From NCBI RefSeq assembly GCF_937616625.2, contig NC_065575.1, positions 32,115,001 to 32,179,000 of the forward strand: DNA of 64,000 nucleotides, in the 5' to 3' direction. Source of the stretch: Mercurialis annua (Eukaryota > Streptophyta > Magnoliopsida > Malpighiales > Euphorbiaceae). The first letter of the stretch is position 1. Each line of letters opens with the position of its first letter. Both the position numbers and the translations under genes were made by a program. Under the pieces are notes generated by a model. That model did no database searches and had not been told where the DNA came from. It saw only the letters and a list, made by a program, of their open reading frames with translations. Shown in pieces: positions 34,369 to 45,543 of this stretch.

Positions 34369-36051
34369 CTGCAATATCCAAAAGTTCACGAGAAAGAGAA
34401 TCAGCTATTACATTTTTATCAGATGCAATGTATTCAATATCAAACATGTAATGACTAAACCATTCTTGCAACCTCAAGAGTCTAGTTTGTCTAGCTTCTT
34501 TGAAGTTAAGATTCCTAAACCTTTTAACATAAGTAGAATTTTCTCTAAGAATAAACCTTTTTGGTGCTATGAAGAGATAAAAAGCTTTCATACCATTTTT
34601 TCCCGCAAATACTTCTTTTTCATGAATTGGATAATTTAATTATGCACCTTAAAAGGTTCCAGACCAATACTTACAGATAGGTTCAGGTTTTTGTCCTTTG
34701 ATTCTAAAGACTGCACCTCAACATTTCTCTAAAGCATCTATCTCTAAAGACCAACTCATCTGTATCAGAGGGTAAATTTAAACATGGCAAATTTTTCATT
34801 TATTCTCTTACCTGTTGTACAGCTAGAGTGTCTTCTTTATCCCAATACTAAAGAGTTTTATCAGAAGATTTCTTAGATATCCTTCATAAGTATTTGGACA
34901 AATCTTTCACGGATTGTCTAGCAGAGTTAGCAAGTCCACAAAATCCTTATACTTGCTTATCTTCGAATTTATCAGGAAAACTGATAAGTTTTTCAGAGAT
35001 ATGACTTTGTAGCCATAAGTTTCCTTTTACTATTTCTATCCTAGAATTTTATCTTTTTCTTAAACCATTCTATCTTTCTTTCAGATAGAATCATACCTTC
35101 CTTTTGAAGGATATCAGTCACTTGTTCAAGGTGACTCATGTGTCCAGCTTTATTATTGCTAAAAACTAACACATTTTCTATATAGACCACACAAAACTTC
35201 TTTAATGCTTTTAAAGCATTATCCATTTTGCGTTGAAATATGCCTGGACATGTTTCAAACCGAATGGCATTACTAACCATTGATACATTCCTTGAGGAGC
35301 ATTGAAGGCTGTTAATGGTATAGAGTCTTCCTCCATTTTTACCTGCCAATAACCGCTCTTTAAATCAAATTTAGAAAAAAATAGACGGTTGTTTAAGACT
35401 TAACCTATCAATTATATCTCTGGGTGTAGGAATCTTAGAGCCATCATCTTTAGTCATTTTATTTACTTAACGATATCTATAACCATTCGTGCTTTTCCAC
35501 GCACCTGCTCTGCATGATTAATTACCATAAAAGTTGGATTAGAATGTGGACTTTTATTATTTCCAATCAAACTTTTTTCGAGCAATTCAAGAATTTGTTT
35601 ATCAAATTCTTCTATCATTTCTTCAAAATATGTTATATATTTTGATCTGATGATAATATTAGGATTTTTCAGTTCCAGTTTGGCTTTTATACCATTTAAA
35701 ACCCATAACTTTAATGGATCTTCACTAAAATTTTCAGATAACTTGTTTAGAAACTTATCCCATTTGTTTCCTGCAAGTTGTATGCTTCTTGTAATAGGTT
35801 TTTCTATTACATCTTTTGTTTGAAACAAATTTTCATACAGACAAGGTATAGATCCACACAACTCAGAAACTTTCACTGGATGAAAAACGAATTTTAATTT
35901 TAATTGCGGACTTGTTAGAGTTGTGATTTTGACACCTACAATTGAGATAAATACATCATCTTGCACAAATGACGATTTTCTTTTTTCCCTTTTAGGAAAG
36001 CATTTCCTAAAATAATATATGCATCTAATTCAGGAAAGACTAAAATCTTAT
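34280..36051 (-). pseudogene. Endogenous caulimovirid reverse transcriptase and RNase H, 3' part of pol
   Basis: Minus-strand order: late protease and connector (35966-35700); RT start with GKARMVIDIVK (35490); RT core at 35349-35041 with [20 protein letters not shown] and VYIENVLVFSNN, where the catalytic YIDD box is YIEN; and the RNase H end at 34591-34280 (RLQEWFSHYMFDIEY, DSLSREL). Frameshifts and stops separate them. In life this enzyme copies the viral RNA pregenome. Both catalytic Asp residues of the YxDD box are altered, so it is dead. The frame continues from 42743 across the inserted copy A. Confidence 0.8.
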
Positions 36052-36649
36052 TGATGGATACCGAATCCTACCATAATTACAATGGAGCCGAGTCACAGGA
36101 GATCCACTCTCAGCTGATACTAGACTCCCATCAGAAGAACAATATATAAGTAAGATGGCAGAATCCATGGGATTCGCCATTACGACGTTAAACAAGATGA
36201 AGACCGAATCCCTTAGGACTCGGCCAAAGCGCGTTGATCATGGGATTCAGATAGATCGCCAGATCTACTACATAATCTCGAAGTACCTTCCAATTTGGAT
36301 ACAAACTACAACTTAGGAAGATAAGCTCTAACTTAGGAAGACGAGACTATTTAGGAAGACGTTCCTAAATAAGAGTCATGTCTGAATAAGCAAGATCGCG
36401 CCAAATCAGGGTCAATACCTACAAAGTAGGATTCGCTTTCCTACTACAGCACTGCTAGGCATGCAATCATCTACTATAAAAGGAGCATGAGGTATGCCTA
36501 AAAACACAATTACATTCATATACTCAAAACGCTGCTCAAAGCTCTAAACTTACTTTAGTATCAGTGAGTTAATTGGACAACCATCGTCCGGTTAGCTTCT
36601 ACCCTATTTTGCAGGTCTTATTCACCGGTTCAGAAGGCAGACTCCATCA
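36052..36649 (+). repeat. 5' LTR of copy A
   Basis: 598 bp, TGATGG...CCATCA. I count about 29 substitutions, one 18-bp and one small indel against the 3' LTR. TATAAAAGG at 36475 is the likely promoter. Three TTAGGAAGA direct repeats lie upstream at about 36315-36360. Confidence 0.93.
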
Positions 36650-36668
36650 ATTGACGCCGTCTATGGGA
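36650..36668 (+). promoter_or_regulatory. Primer-binding site of copy A
   Basis: ATTGACGCCGTCTATGGGA directly follows the LTR. It resembles the TGGCGCCGTTGCGGGGA complement of a tRNA-Asp-type 3' end, with mismatches. The primer tRNA is inferred. Confidence 0.6.
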
Positions 36669-36733
36669 ATAGCTTAACTAAACTTCAAACTCGAAGGAGC
36701 TTTTCTGAACTCAAACAAATTTCATTGAAGAAG

Positions 36734-38532
36734 ATGACTTCTGAAGGAATGAACCTGAAAGACAAACAACCAATGGACCCCAAAATCACGCCAAAAATAA
36801 TCAACGTTACTGAAGACGAGCAGCACAGCTCTGCCAGGAAGGGCGACACCGGAGGAATCTCCTTTTCTACTCTCCAATACCAAACCAATCTAATGAGATG
36901 AAGAAACCCAATTGCTTTTAATCTGAGAACTGATGATGAACCAGCGCCAGGCATGGCAGTGCAAGACTTATACAACGACATGCTAAAAAAGGTACTGGAA
37001 TCTGTCCAGGCAAATCTGCATAGGCTGGCCAACGAAGCCAAGAGAACAAATGACAGGCATGATGAGACGATGAAAATCCTAAGGGAAAATTTCAGACCAA
37101 CCTCTACCAGAAGAACAGGAAGAACAGAAAATACAAACCCAAGCCGACAAGAGCCAACTACAGGAAGAAGCGACATAAGAAAAAGAACCCAAAAACGACG
37201 GAGGAAGCGAAGAAAGGAACGAAGGAAGGAATGACAGAAATCAACGAGAAAACGAAACCAGAAATAAAGAAGAACGCCCAGAGAACCAAAAAGATGGGAG
37301 AGACGATTCTGACGAACAAACCCCAAAAGAGACACCCATAAATGATGCAAACCAAGATGATGCCCGAAGCAGGCTCAATTCAAAAAGAGAAGAGCGAAGG
37401 GAGAAAGAAAAAGAAGACGCACCACCCAAGAGCAAAAGACGGGACAAAGATGCAGGAAAAGAACAGACGAAGAAGAAACACCCGGAGGGGGAAGGCGAAT
37501 CCTCAGAAGAGTAAAGCTACCTACGTGATAGAAGAAGACCTGGAGGAGAAAATAGCCAAAGCGCTCAAAAAACTGAAATCTGAAGAGCTTGACATAGACA
37601 ACCTCAGGCTGAAGGGATCACCCCTTTCGTCCGAAATAATGGAGGAAACAATTCCCTACAGCATGAAGTTGCCGGTTTGTCAACCTTCAATGGAGAAGGA
37701 GACCCACGAAACCATACTTCCAAATTCACGGCCACTATGGGGCTATTAAGCGTATCAGACGCAATTCTGTGCCGAGTGTTCCCAACCACTCTCATAGGTA
37801 CCGCCCAAAGGTGGTACAACAAGCTAAAACCAGGTTCAATCAAGAGCTTCGCCTCGTTATCAACATAATTTCTCAACAGATACCTCACAAATATATCGAC
37901 AAAAACAACCACAAGCATCTTGAGGTCGTGCATTCAGGAGGAAGGCGAAATACTGAGAAACTACATCGAGCGGTTCAACAAGCAAGCTATAAAGATAGAT
38001 AATCTGAATGTCGACATAGCCACGGAAGCGCTGCGGGAAGGAGTACGATTTGGCAAATTAGTGGACAAGTTGGTAGTCAATAAACCCACAACTTTCTCAA
38101 ACCTTATGGGCATAGCCCAAAAGTATTTTGAACTAGCCGTAGAGCAATTCATGGTAAAGAAGCAAAAGGAAAAGAGTCAAAATAAAAATCAAAGGAAAAG
38201 TCAAAGTCGAAATCAGAAGATAGGAGAGGAAGGCAAGAGGAGAACAGACGATTCGCTCCCCAAACAAGGTACGAACCAAGGTTAGACCCCCGAGACGATG
38301 CAAACAACTTCAGACCGCTGAACACCAGCCGAACTAATGTTCTCATGTGGATTAAAGAAAATGTCAAAAATGTGGTGTGGCCACCAAAGATGAAAGCTTA
38401 AATCAGATATACAAGGAAATATTGCAAGTTCCACAAAGATTATGGGCACGAGACAGACAATTGCCGAGATTTGAAAGTCAAAATTGAGAGAATGATAGAC
38501 ACAGACAAACTAAGGAAGTTTGTAGCTCAATA
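36734..38532 (+). pseudogene. gag of copy A
   Basis: ATG at 36734 opens MTSEGMNLKDKQ; a TGA follows near 36899. A highly basic Arg/Lys stretch spans 37100-37240 and continues in other frames. The Ty3 gag core runs in one frame from about 37670 to 38280 with one internal TAA at 37866: FNGEGDPRNHTSKF, FPTTLIGTAQRWYNKL, GEILRNYIERFNKQA, EALREGVRFGKLVDKL. A Tat-type knuckle YCKFHKDYGHETDNC with LRKFVAQ lies at 38410-38530. It forms particles and binds RNA. Present disruptions are few, in line with the modest LTR divergence. Confidence 0.8.
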
Positions 38533-38635
38533 AACAAAAAGCAATGACAAAGGGGAAAAAGGAGTAGAGATGACAAAGGAAAGGAGAAGGAAAACGAGCG
38601 ACCATCAAAAATACTGGGAACCATGCATATGATCA

Positions 38636-39160
38636 ATGGTTGGAGGACACAGCAATTCAACGATTAGGAGAAAGCAGAGGAGAGAAGTAATAAACATAAG
38701 AGAAACCCACATGCCACCAGTAATCTTCGATGTTGAAGAATATGAGCATGTGAAAGCACCCCATAACGATGCCTTGGTGGTGACTACTATCATCGAGAAC
38801 TGGAATATGGAGCGAGTCCTAATTGATGAATGAAGTGCTGTGAATCTCATGACAAATGATGCATACAAGATTCTTGGAGGAATCGCATCAAGGTTACGCC
38901 GAGTCCCGATCCCACTATCAGGACTCGGTGGCCCTTCCATCAATCCACTAGGAGCGGTCACGCTAGAAGTCATAATCGGTCCGGATAGAGGAATTAACAA
39001 GAAGGTCATGTCACTATTCAACATAGTGGACATGGAGTTAACATACAACGCCATCCTTGGAAGACCTTTCCTCCACGACTCGGCAGCTGTGACCAGCATA
39101 AGAGCATTGACAATGAAAATACCGACTGAGAAGGGAGTAGTGACGCTTAGAGGCGATTAG
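38636..39160 (+). pseudogene. Retropepsin of copy A
   Basis: PPVIFDVEEYEHVKAPHND, then RVLIDE-stop-SAVNLM. The stop (TGA at 38831-38833) replaces the Gly codon of the D-E/S-G active-site loop. Then LGGIASRLRRVPIPLSGLG and LTYNAILGRPFLHDSAAVTS follow in the same frame to 39160. Typical Tat-lineage aspartic protease apart from the stop. The frame ends soon after, where RT would normally begin. Confidence 0.8.
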
Positions 39161-39444
39161 AATATCGCCAAAAAATGCTACGACGAGTCCGTTGTGGATC
39201 TTTAAGAAAGCAAGGCCGAGAAGAAGGAAGAATAGAAACAAAAACGACCCATCGCTAGTAAAGATTTTATGTCTTACCCGATGGTGTCACATCTATCTTT
39301 AATATTTTGTACGCAGTTTTCAAATCAATAAAGTTCATTTTTTCTACGATATGATTTGCCAGGCGAATCAAAAAACAAAGAAAAAAAACCAATATTGAGA
39401 TTCATCATTAATCACTGAATCAAAGGCGAAAAACAATAAAAATT

Positions 39445-39539
39445 GAGTTTAGATTAACTCAAACAAGGCAAATCGCCAAAATAAGAGTTTAGATTAACTC
39501 TCAAGGCAAAAAAGCCATACACAGAGTTTAAATTAACTC
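39445..39539. repeat. Palindrome array in the copy A spacer
   Basis: GAGTTTAGATTAACTC at 39445-39460 and 39485-39500, GAGTTTAAATTAACTC at 39524-39539. The spacing is 40 and 39 nt. Confidence 0.85.
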
Positions 39540-39730
39540 TGAACTAAAACACAAATCGACTCATAAAATATTAAAGAATACCAATTCACACAAGTTATAG
39601 AAGAATAAAACAAAGCAAAAAATAAAGCAGACTTTCGATTCAATATTGAGGAAAACGAAATATATTCATAAATCAAAATTACAAAAACGAGATCATGTCT
39701 CATACAAATAATGACGAAAGAAATTAAAAT

Positions 39731-41627
39731 CTACTTCGAGCGATCTTTCGACATTTTCTCAAGACGATCACGAACAATGACTTTGGGATCCAACCCATTA
39801 ACGCCAGATAAATCAATATTGGGATTCTGCTCCAGAAGCTTCTTCCTAATGGCGAGACGATACTCGCTGATTAAACCAGAATAGAAAGCTTTCGTATCGA
39901 GCAGACGAATATGGAGATTCTCTATCTCAACCCTCAACTTATCTCGCTCTTCACCAATACAAGTATTGACCCGAATAAGCTCCTCAATCTCCCAAATCAA
40001 GTCATCCGTTTTCTTCTCGATCACCTTGACCTGACGATCATTAATCGCATCTTGCGCCTTAAGCTGCAACATGAGCGAATCATGCTCTTCCAACGAAGCT
40101 TTCAATTTTGCCCTTTCGGACTCAGACGTCGCCGGAAGAGAAGAGAGAAGCTCGACTTCCTCTTCGGCACATTGACGACGGTTGTTCAGCACTAAAACGG
40201 ACTGAAGGGTCTACAACTCAACGTAAAGAAAAATAAGTCATATGAAAAAAGAAAGGCGATTCTAAAAAATTACACACTCAGAATTAATAACCAACTTACT
40301 GAAAAACCGTGAAAGCAAGCGATGTCCGAAAGCTCCTGACCAGGCTTAGACGCAAACCAAGTGATGTCATCAGGAATCGCCAAAGTCCTGATGTACTCAG
40401 CCAGAATCCGAGGGTTCAACAAGCTAGCAGGATCATGACCTTCAACCCACTACACCAAACTAGGGGCAGAGGAAGAACTGCCAGGAAGACTTTCCGTTGA
40501 AGGAGATTCCTCATCGACCCGACGCCTCTTCCTAGATGGAGAACCCGTAGCACTTCGGCTCGGTAAAACTTCCTCCGAATCCAGAACAATTGCCCCATCT
40601 GAACTTGCAACCCCCACCTCTTCAGGAAGATTCACTGGAGCTGGAGGGGGTATAGGAGCCACAGCCTCATCATTCGAAGGCTCTTCAACCGCTCCGCCCT
40701 CTGCCACGACGACTACCCCTTCACCAGCAAGCAAAATTGCCTCAGCAGGAATCAAAGGGACCTGCACCTCATCTTCTGGAATTGGCTCGGCGATATCTAC
40801 TTTCGGACCACCCATTGGAACGTCCGAATATATTTTAAAGTCGGAAAGCAAATCATCAGATGAAGAAGACATCCTACAAAAAATAAGAAAATGACGAAGT
40901 TAAAATAAATACCTTCAGGAAACGAATAATAGAGATCCACCAAGCCACGCGGAGGATCCTCCAAAGGAAGCCACCGACACGGAAGATGACTGTTAATCAA
41001 AACATCTAAAACCGGACGCTGGAAAATACTATGAAAAGATAAATCAAAGGCAAGATTTGATTCAAACAAATTAAAAGGTGACGGATGAATTTGAATCCGA
41101 TGAGTGGAAAAACCATCCAGAAAATGAAGGAAGGCGAGACTATGATACACTATGAAGAAATGTCTTCGCCAACGGTTATTTAAACAAGGCAGATAAATAC
41201 GAGACCGACCTTTTCTACAAACTGCAAAGACGAAGCAACCATCACACTTCTTAAAGTCAACAGAGTCATAAAAAATATTAAGGGAAGAGGCATAACCCCG
41301 AAGCCTACACGCTTCTATAAAAGAAAGAATAACCTTAATGGTACCAGGATAAAGTTGCCCTAAGGCGATTCCTAAATCCTTACACACTTCTATCAAGAAA
41401 GGATCCAACGAAAACCTAAGACCAGCAGCGAATTGTTCTTAAAAAACAATCGTCCTACAAGACGAACCCGGGGACTCAGAAGCGACTCTATTGTCACCTG
41501 GTGATATCACTTTATAATGAAAAGGAAAATTATACTTAAAATAAATGTCTAGAATTTCGTCTTTGTGAAGACCCGATTTAGTAATAGCCATAGCAACACA
41601 AGCATCTTCTGGTCGGCTAAGCGGCAT
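39731..41627 (-). pseudogene. Antisense spliced ORF of copy A (PF04195-like, coiled coil)
   Basis: Starts MPLSRPEDACVAMA at 41627. One frame continues through an in-frame TAA (about 41438) into FAAGLRFSLDPFLIE and LGIALGQLYPGTIKVILSFI, the signature of the 'putative gypsy type transposon' family, then WLPLEDPPRGL. A GT-AG intron is likely at 40874-40912. The next part (40872-40303) is acidic with a Lys/Arg patch (SRKRRRVDEE), a TAG near 40450, then DDITWFASKPGQELS. A second intron (40211-40299, CA/GTAAGT, phase 0) joins to LNNRRQCAEEEVELL and a coiled coil ending DLSGVNGLD. The phase across the first intron does not fit, so two proteins or a misplaced site are possible. Similar antisense ORFs occur in Grande-like Tat elements; role unknown. 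Confidence 0.65.
40211..40299 (-). other. Intron in the antisense ORF
   Basis: Donor TCA/GTAAGT and acceptor TTGTAG/ACC keep phase 0 between CFHGFS and TLQSVLVLNNRR. The intron itself contains a stop. 89 nt. Confidence 0.6.
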
Positions 41628-42126
41628 CGTAGAACAGGAAATTACAAAGAGAAATGAAAAGAAAAGATCAAAACCGAGGAAAATATCCAAGAACACCAAG
41701 AACAACAAAAGTGATTTACAGAATATCAGAAAAGCAGATGATGAAGAAAGCACAGAAGTTACTCTAAATCCTTAAAGCTCAAGCAAAGAGAAGAAAGGTA
41801 CCTGGAATCTTCAAAAATAAATAATCAAATGCAGAAAGACCACAAGAAAAATGAAGATGAAAGAAATCCCAGAAGAAAGACAAAAATAATTTTAGAATGA
41901 AAATAAAGAACTTTCAGAAATAAGTGGAAATGAAAAGAGAAACATGAAGAGTTTAAGTACGAGGAACATGATGACATCAAATCATCAAAAAGCAACACGT
42001 GGCAAGAAAGAAAAAAAAATAGAATCTTATTGGAGAAGTAAAACGACTCGCCAAAATATGAAATGACTCGGCTCCAAAAGAGCTAAAATTTACTAAAGCA
42101 TAATACCAATAACTTCAGCTCACTTG

Positions 42127-42127
<1 letters not shown>

Positions 42128-42157
<30 letters not shown>
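42128..42157 (+). repeat. G30 tract at the polypurine tract of copy A
   Basis: Thirty G precede CTAA and the 3' LTR. In copies B, C and D the same place has only 3-5 G (GGGGAGCTAA, GGGTGGGCTAA, GGGGGCTAA). Confidence 0.85.
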
Positions 42158-42161
42158 CTAA

Positions 42162-42742
42162 TGATGGATACCAAATCCTACCATAATTACAATGGAGCCG
42201 AGTCACAGGAGATCCACTCTCAGGTGATACCAGACTCCCATCAGAAGAACAATATATAAGTAAGACGGCAGAATCCATGGGATTCGCCATTACGACGTTC
42301 AACAAGATGAAGACCGAATCCTTTAGGACTCGGCCAAAGCGCGTTGATCCTGGGATTCAGATAGATCGCCAGATCTACTACATAATCTCGAAGTACCTTA
42401 CGATTTGGATACAAACTCCAACTTAGGAAGATAAGCTCTAACTTAGGAAGACGTTCCTAAATACGACTCATGTCTGAATAAGCAAGATCACGCCAAATCA
42501 GGGTTAATCCCTATAAAGTAGGATTCACTTTCCTACTACAACACTTCTAGGTATGCAATCATCTACTATAAAAAAGAGCATGAGGTATGCCTAAAAACAC
42601 AATTACATTCATATACTCAAAACGCTCCTCAAAGCTCTAAACTGACTTTAGCATCAGAGAGTTAATCGGACAACCACCGTCCGGTTAGCTTCTACCCTGT
42701 TTTGCAGGTCTCATTCACCGGTTCAGAAGGCAGACTCCATCA
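42162..42742 (+). repeat. 3' LTR of copy A
   Basis: 581 bp, TGATGG...CCATCA. It lacks an 18-bp segment (about 36340-36357) found in the 5' LTR and has TATAAAAAAG in place of TATAAAAGG at 42567. Confidence 0.93.
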
Positions 42743-43310
42743 CTTATCAATAATGAATTATTTTTCATTAATAATAACAGGAACCTTTTTAGCATAATGT
42801 GTCACTATATTTACCTCACCTCCTGCCATGCGTAAAACAATAGGTTCGGCGTATGCTTTCCACCATTCATCCGGTAATGCATTAGATCTTGCGCTACGAT
42901 TGTTGCTCCTGTGTCAATTAATGCATCTAAACAATAATCATAATAACCTGAATATTTGAATGTGAGTGAAACGTAAGTGCTCAAGTTGGTTTTTTCCAGG
43001 CTAAAGATGTTTTTGTGATGCCATTGGAATAGGTGATATCATATTCCAAATATCTTCAAAAGGCATTGAACGTCGTTGAGAAATCATTTGGATTTTTTGA
43101 ACAACCTCAGGAAGTATTATTGCTTGTCTCATTAATCTTACACTTTCCTGACCTTCTTCTTCATCTGCATAGATAGGTAGACTTATTGTTTTGAAGCCTA
43201 TAATTCTCCTATTATCAGATGACTGTCCATCTTCTTCTCTTATTGATGTTCTAGGAATTTCTATCCTATTTTCAGTTGCACTAGACACTGATCTTCTAGG
43301 TAGCTAGTCT
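42743..43310 (-). pseudogene. Endogenous caulimovirid protease and spacer
   Basis: The aspartic-protease motif DALIDTGAT lies at about 42915-42940 on the minus strand, preceded by SLTFKYSGYYDYC. The frame shifts a few codons after the motif. Upstream, 43288-43001 is an open, acidic linker (REEDGQSSDNRR; PFEDIWNMISPIPM). The domain is cut by copy A at 42742 and resumes at 36051. Confidence 0.75.
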
Positions 43311-43499
43311 ACAATCGTAGAATTAAACATGTTCCTAGATGATAATAATCTCCTGACAATAGGATCAGAGATTCTAAAACCTCTCATAGGCACTTCTAGA
43401 TTCAAAATAATGGATTTTCCTCTTTGAGTTATCTAAGAAGATCATATTTGTCTTGAAGATTCAGCTGGTTCTGTAAGCACCCAACTCTTGGGCCAACTA

Positions 43500-44428
43500 A
43501 GCTCTACATGATTTATCTCTTTCCTATTGAATTGCTTATAGTTATCTGAACCTTCTTCGAACAATTATGTTACTTTAGAAATGTTCCTCACTCCTAGATT
43601 TGTCGTGTTGATAAGTCTAGAGACAATCCTAGTGTAATACGCCAAATAGTTGGCCTGAGAACTCATTTTATTCATCTTAGAGGATTTTATTCTAAGAGTC
43701 AGTGAATTTCCCAAACATTTGTCACTTAAAGCCATCAAATAATTTGGATAAGCTTGAAACTAGACTGGACCATTTGCTAGGTTAATATGAACTCCTGATA
43801 TTAGCTGGTCTTTAAATTCCTTCCATCTTTTGTCTAAGACTGCTGCTATCACACGAATGTCCGCTGGGAGATTAAACAAAGGGACTAATCCTACTTGGCC
43901 TATACCAACATGGATGTATTTGTATTCACCATTAGACTTGTTCATAATTTCTCTAATTTTTGTAAGTGTGATCAGAGATACATCCAATGTTTTTAATTTT
44001 GTGCTAGAAACCTGAGCTGTGGACTCAGATTTGGAGACATCGACTATTGATTTGAAGCTAAATCTAGACTTACTATACATAGAATTGATGTCTACCTTAG
44101 GCATTTTCCATTCTAGACAATTTCTAGATGGATCCTCGTACTGAAAGGACTCTTCATGCACCAGAGTAGTATCCAATGGTACTAACTCGTCATCCATGTC
44201 AGCTCCTGAAGTGTTCATCATGAATAATTGAGCTGTCCATAAACCAGATTCATCATTATCAGTTTCATATTCAGAAACTACTTCATAAATTGAATCTACT
44301 TCAGAGTCTATGTAAGAAAATTCTTCTTCATCTATTGGCTCATATGCTAGACTCTCATTTTCAAAGAATTTTCTCCTAAGTTTTTCTCTTCGTTTATCAT
44401 GTATCGGATTTATGACTCTTAGAGCCAC
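43500..44428 (-). pseudogene. Endogenous caulimovirid movement protein
   Basis: 30K-superfamily cell-to-cell movement protein. The frame 44428-43760 has an acidic N terminus, then LTKIREIMNKSNGEYKYIHV, GQVGLVPLFNLPADI, a conserved DKRWKEF and ISGVHINLANG. After an in-frame TAG (43759), YPNYLMALSDKCLGNSLTLRI and ANYLAYYTRIVSRL continue to about 43600. It tubulates plasmodesmata in known caulimovirids. Here it follows the coat protein on the same strand, an order I associate with cavemo- or solendovirus-like genomes. Confidence 0.75.
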
Positions 44429-44708
44429 ACACCCAGCAACAAGAACAGTTACTCAAAGGTTTTTCCTTAGGACATTTTTGTTCTCTACCATATTTTTTAT
44501 TGAATGCATCTATCCTATCTTTGTCTCTAAGGTTACTTCTTTTTCTAATAAACCTAGCTGGTCTATCAGACTTTCTCTTATTCTCTCTATCCTTTCTCAA
44601 TATTCTTTTCTTCCTATATCCTTTGAAACTTTTCTTCTTTGAAGAATATCCTGTTCTGGATTTTTTTTGTTCCAGAAGAACATCCATAACTTCCTGAAAC
44701 ATACTCAA
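44397..44708 (-). pseudogene. Caulimovirid basic region and zinc knuckle (end of coat protein)
   Basis: A Lys/Arg-rich stretch (KKKSFKGYRKKRILRKDREN) is followed by CCWVCGSKSHKSDT. The frame breaks exactly where the fourth ligand Cys is expected, by an apparent one-base change in length. This is the RNA-binding tail of the capsid protein. It lies out of frame with the coat-protein core upstream. Confidence 0.7.
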
Positions 44709-45543
44709 TATGAGAACAACAACTCATCTTTAAATAAGGAAGACATTTTGCGTCTTGTCTTACTAGGAGTTCTGTGCATGCTTTTCTCATAGCATATCTC
44801 ACTGTTTGTATCCTTCCTCCTAATCCATTGACCACTTTGTCTTCATTTAGGAGAAGTTGAAATGCAGTCTTTGCTACTTCCGGCCAAGGATCTGGGAGTT
44901 TAGCAAAAAATAATTCTAACATGTAATTTTGGGCTGCCAAGTCTAAATTATAATAATATTTTTGAAATTCACAGGCAAAGTTATCAAAATAGCACATGTC
45001 ACATATTTGTAGTTTCATTAAAGACATTAAAGACATTAAAGATTGTTCTTTTTCTAATTACTCTGTGGACAACGAGAAACCACAAAATTCTCTTTTCAAG
45101 GCATCTACCACTATAATTAGAACTCCATCAGCAAACACTTCTCTGTCAATTTCTTCTTTTATTGGAGTATAAGCTATTAGTGATTCCCAGTATTTTTGAG
45201 CATTGCCAACCATGGTAGCTTTGCACAATTCGTAGGCACCTCCAGAAGTGTAACCACCTGATTGAACCATAAATCTAATTATAGTAATCCACTCATCTAT
45301 TTTTTCAGACGCATGTTTTTCACAATCTAAGTTAAGAAATGTCGACAGGCTAATTACCGGTCTTAAAGAGTTATCCCTGGGTACAAATTCTTCTTTTTTC
45401 TTATGAGGAAAATTGGGTTTATACATTGTTCTTTTTGTAGAGACTAACTCATTAAAAGTTCTATCATCTATATGTAGAGGGGCTTCTTCTTCTACCAAAC
45501 CTAAGGATTTTCTAAGGTCTTGTGTCAAATTATTATTATTCAT
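44614..45543 (-). pseudogene. Endogenous caulimovirid coat-protein core
   Basis: ATG at 45543 opens MNNNNLTQDLRKSLGLVEEE. One frame runs to 44614 with a single in-frame stop near 45056. Landmarks: IDEWITIIRFMVQSGG, AQKYWESLI, ICDMCYFDNFACEFQKYYY, LELFFAKLPDPWPEV. The last two match the conserved caulimovirid capsid core. It overlaps the upstream ORF by 8 nt (ATGAATAA). Confidence 0.75.

Larger units (their letters stand above)
36052..42742 (+). mobile_element. Complete non-autonomous Ty3/gypsy element, copy A, TSD CTTAT
   Basis: Two LTRs (36052-36649, 42162-42742), the same 5-bp duplication CTTAT at 36047-36051 and 42743-42747, a primer-binding region after the first LTR and a polypurine tract before the second. 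Inside: gag and protease on the plus strand, a repeat-bearing spacer, and a long ORF on the minus strand. RT, RNase H and integrase are absent, so mobility needs enzymes in trans. It splits the caulimovirid pol. Confidence 0.9.

Noticed and set aside
36685..37350. 221-codon ORF on the minus strand
   Set aside because: It is the antisense shadow of the Arg/Lys-rich gag region of copy A, with F/S/L-rich composition and no family.
42120..42305. Minus-strand ORF ending in a proline run
   Set aside because: The proline run is the G30 tract read backwards; the rest is LTR.
43830..44015. Plus-strand ORF in the viral region
   Set aside because: Antisense of the movement-protein frame.
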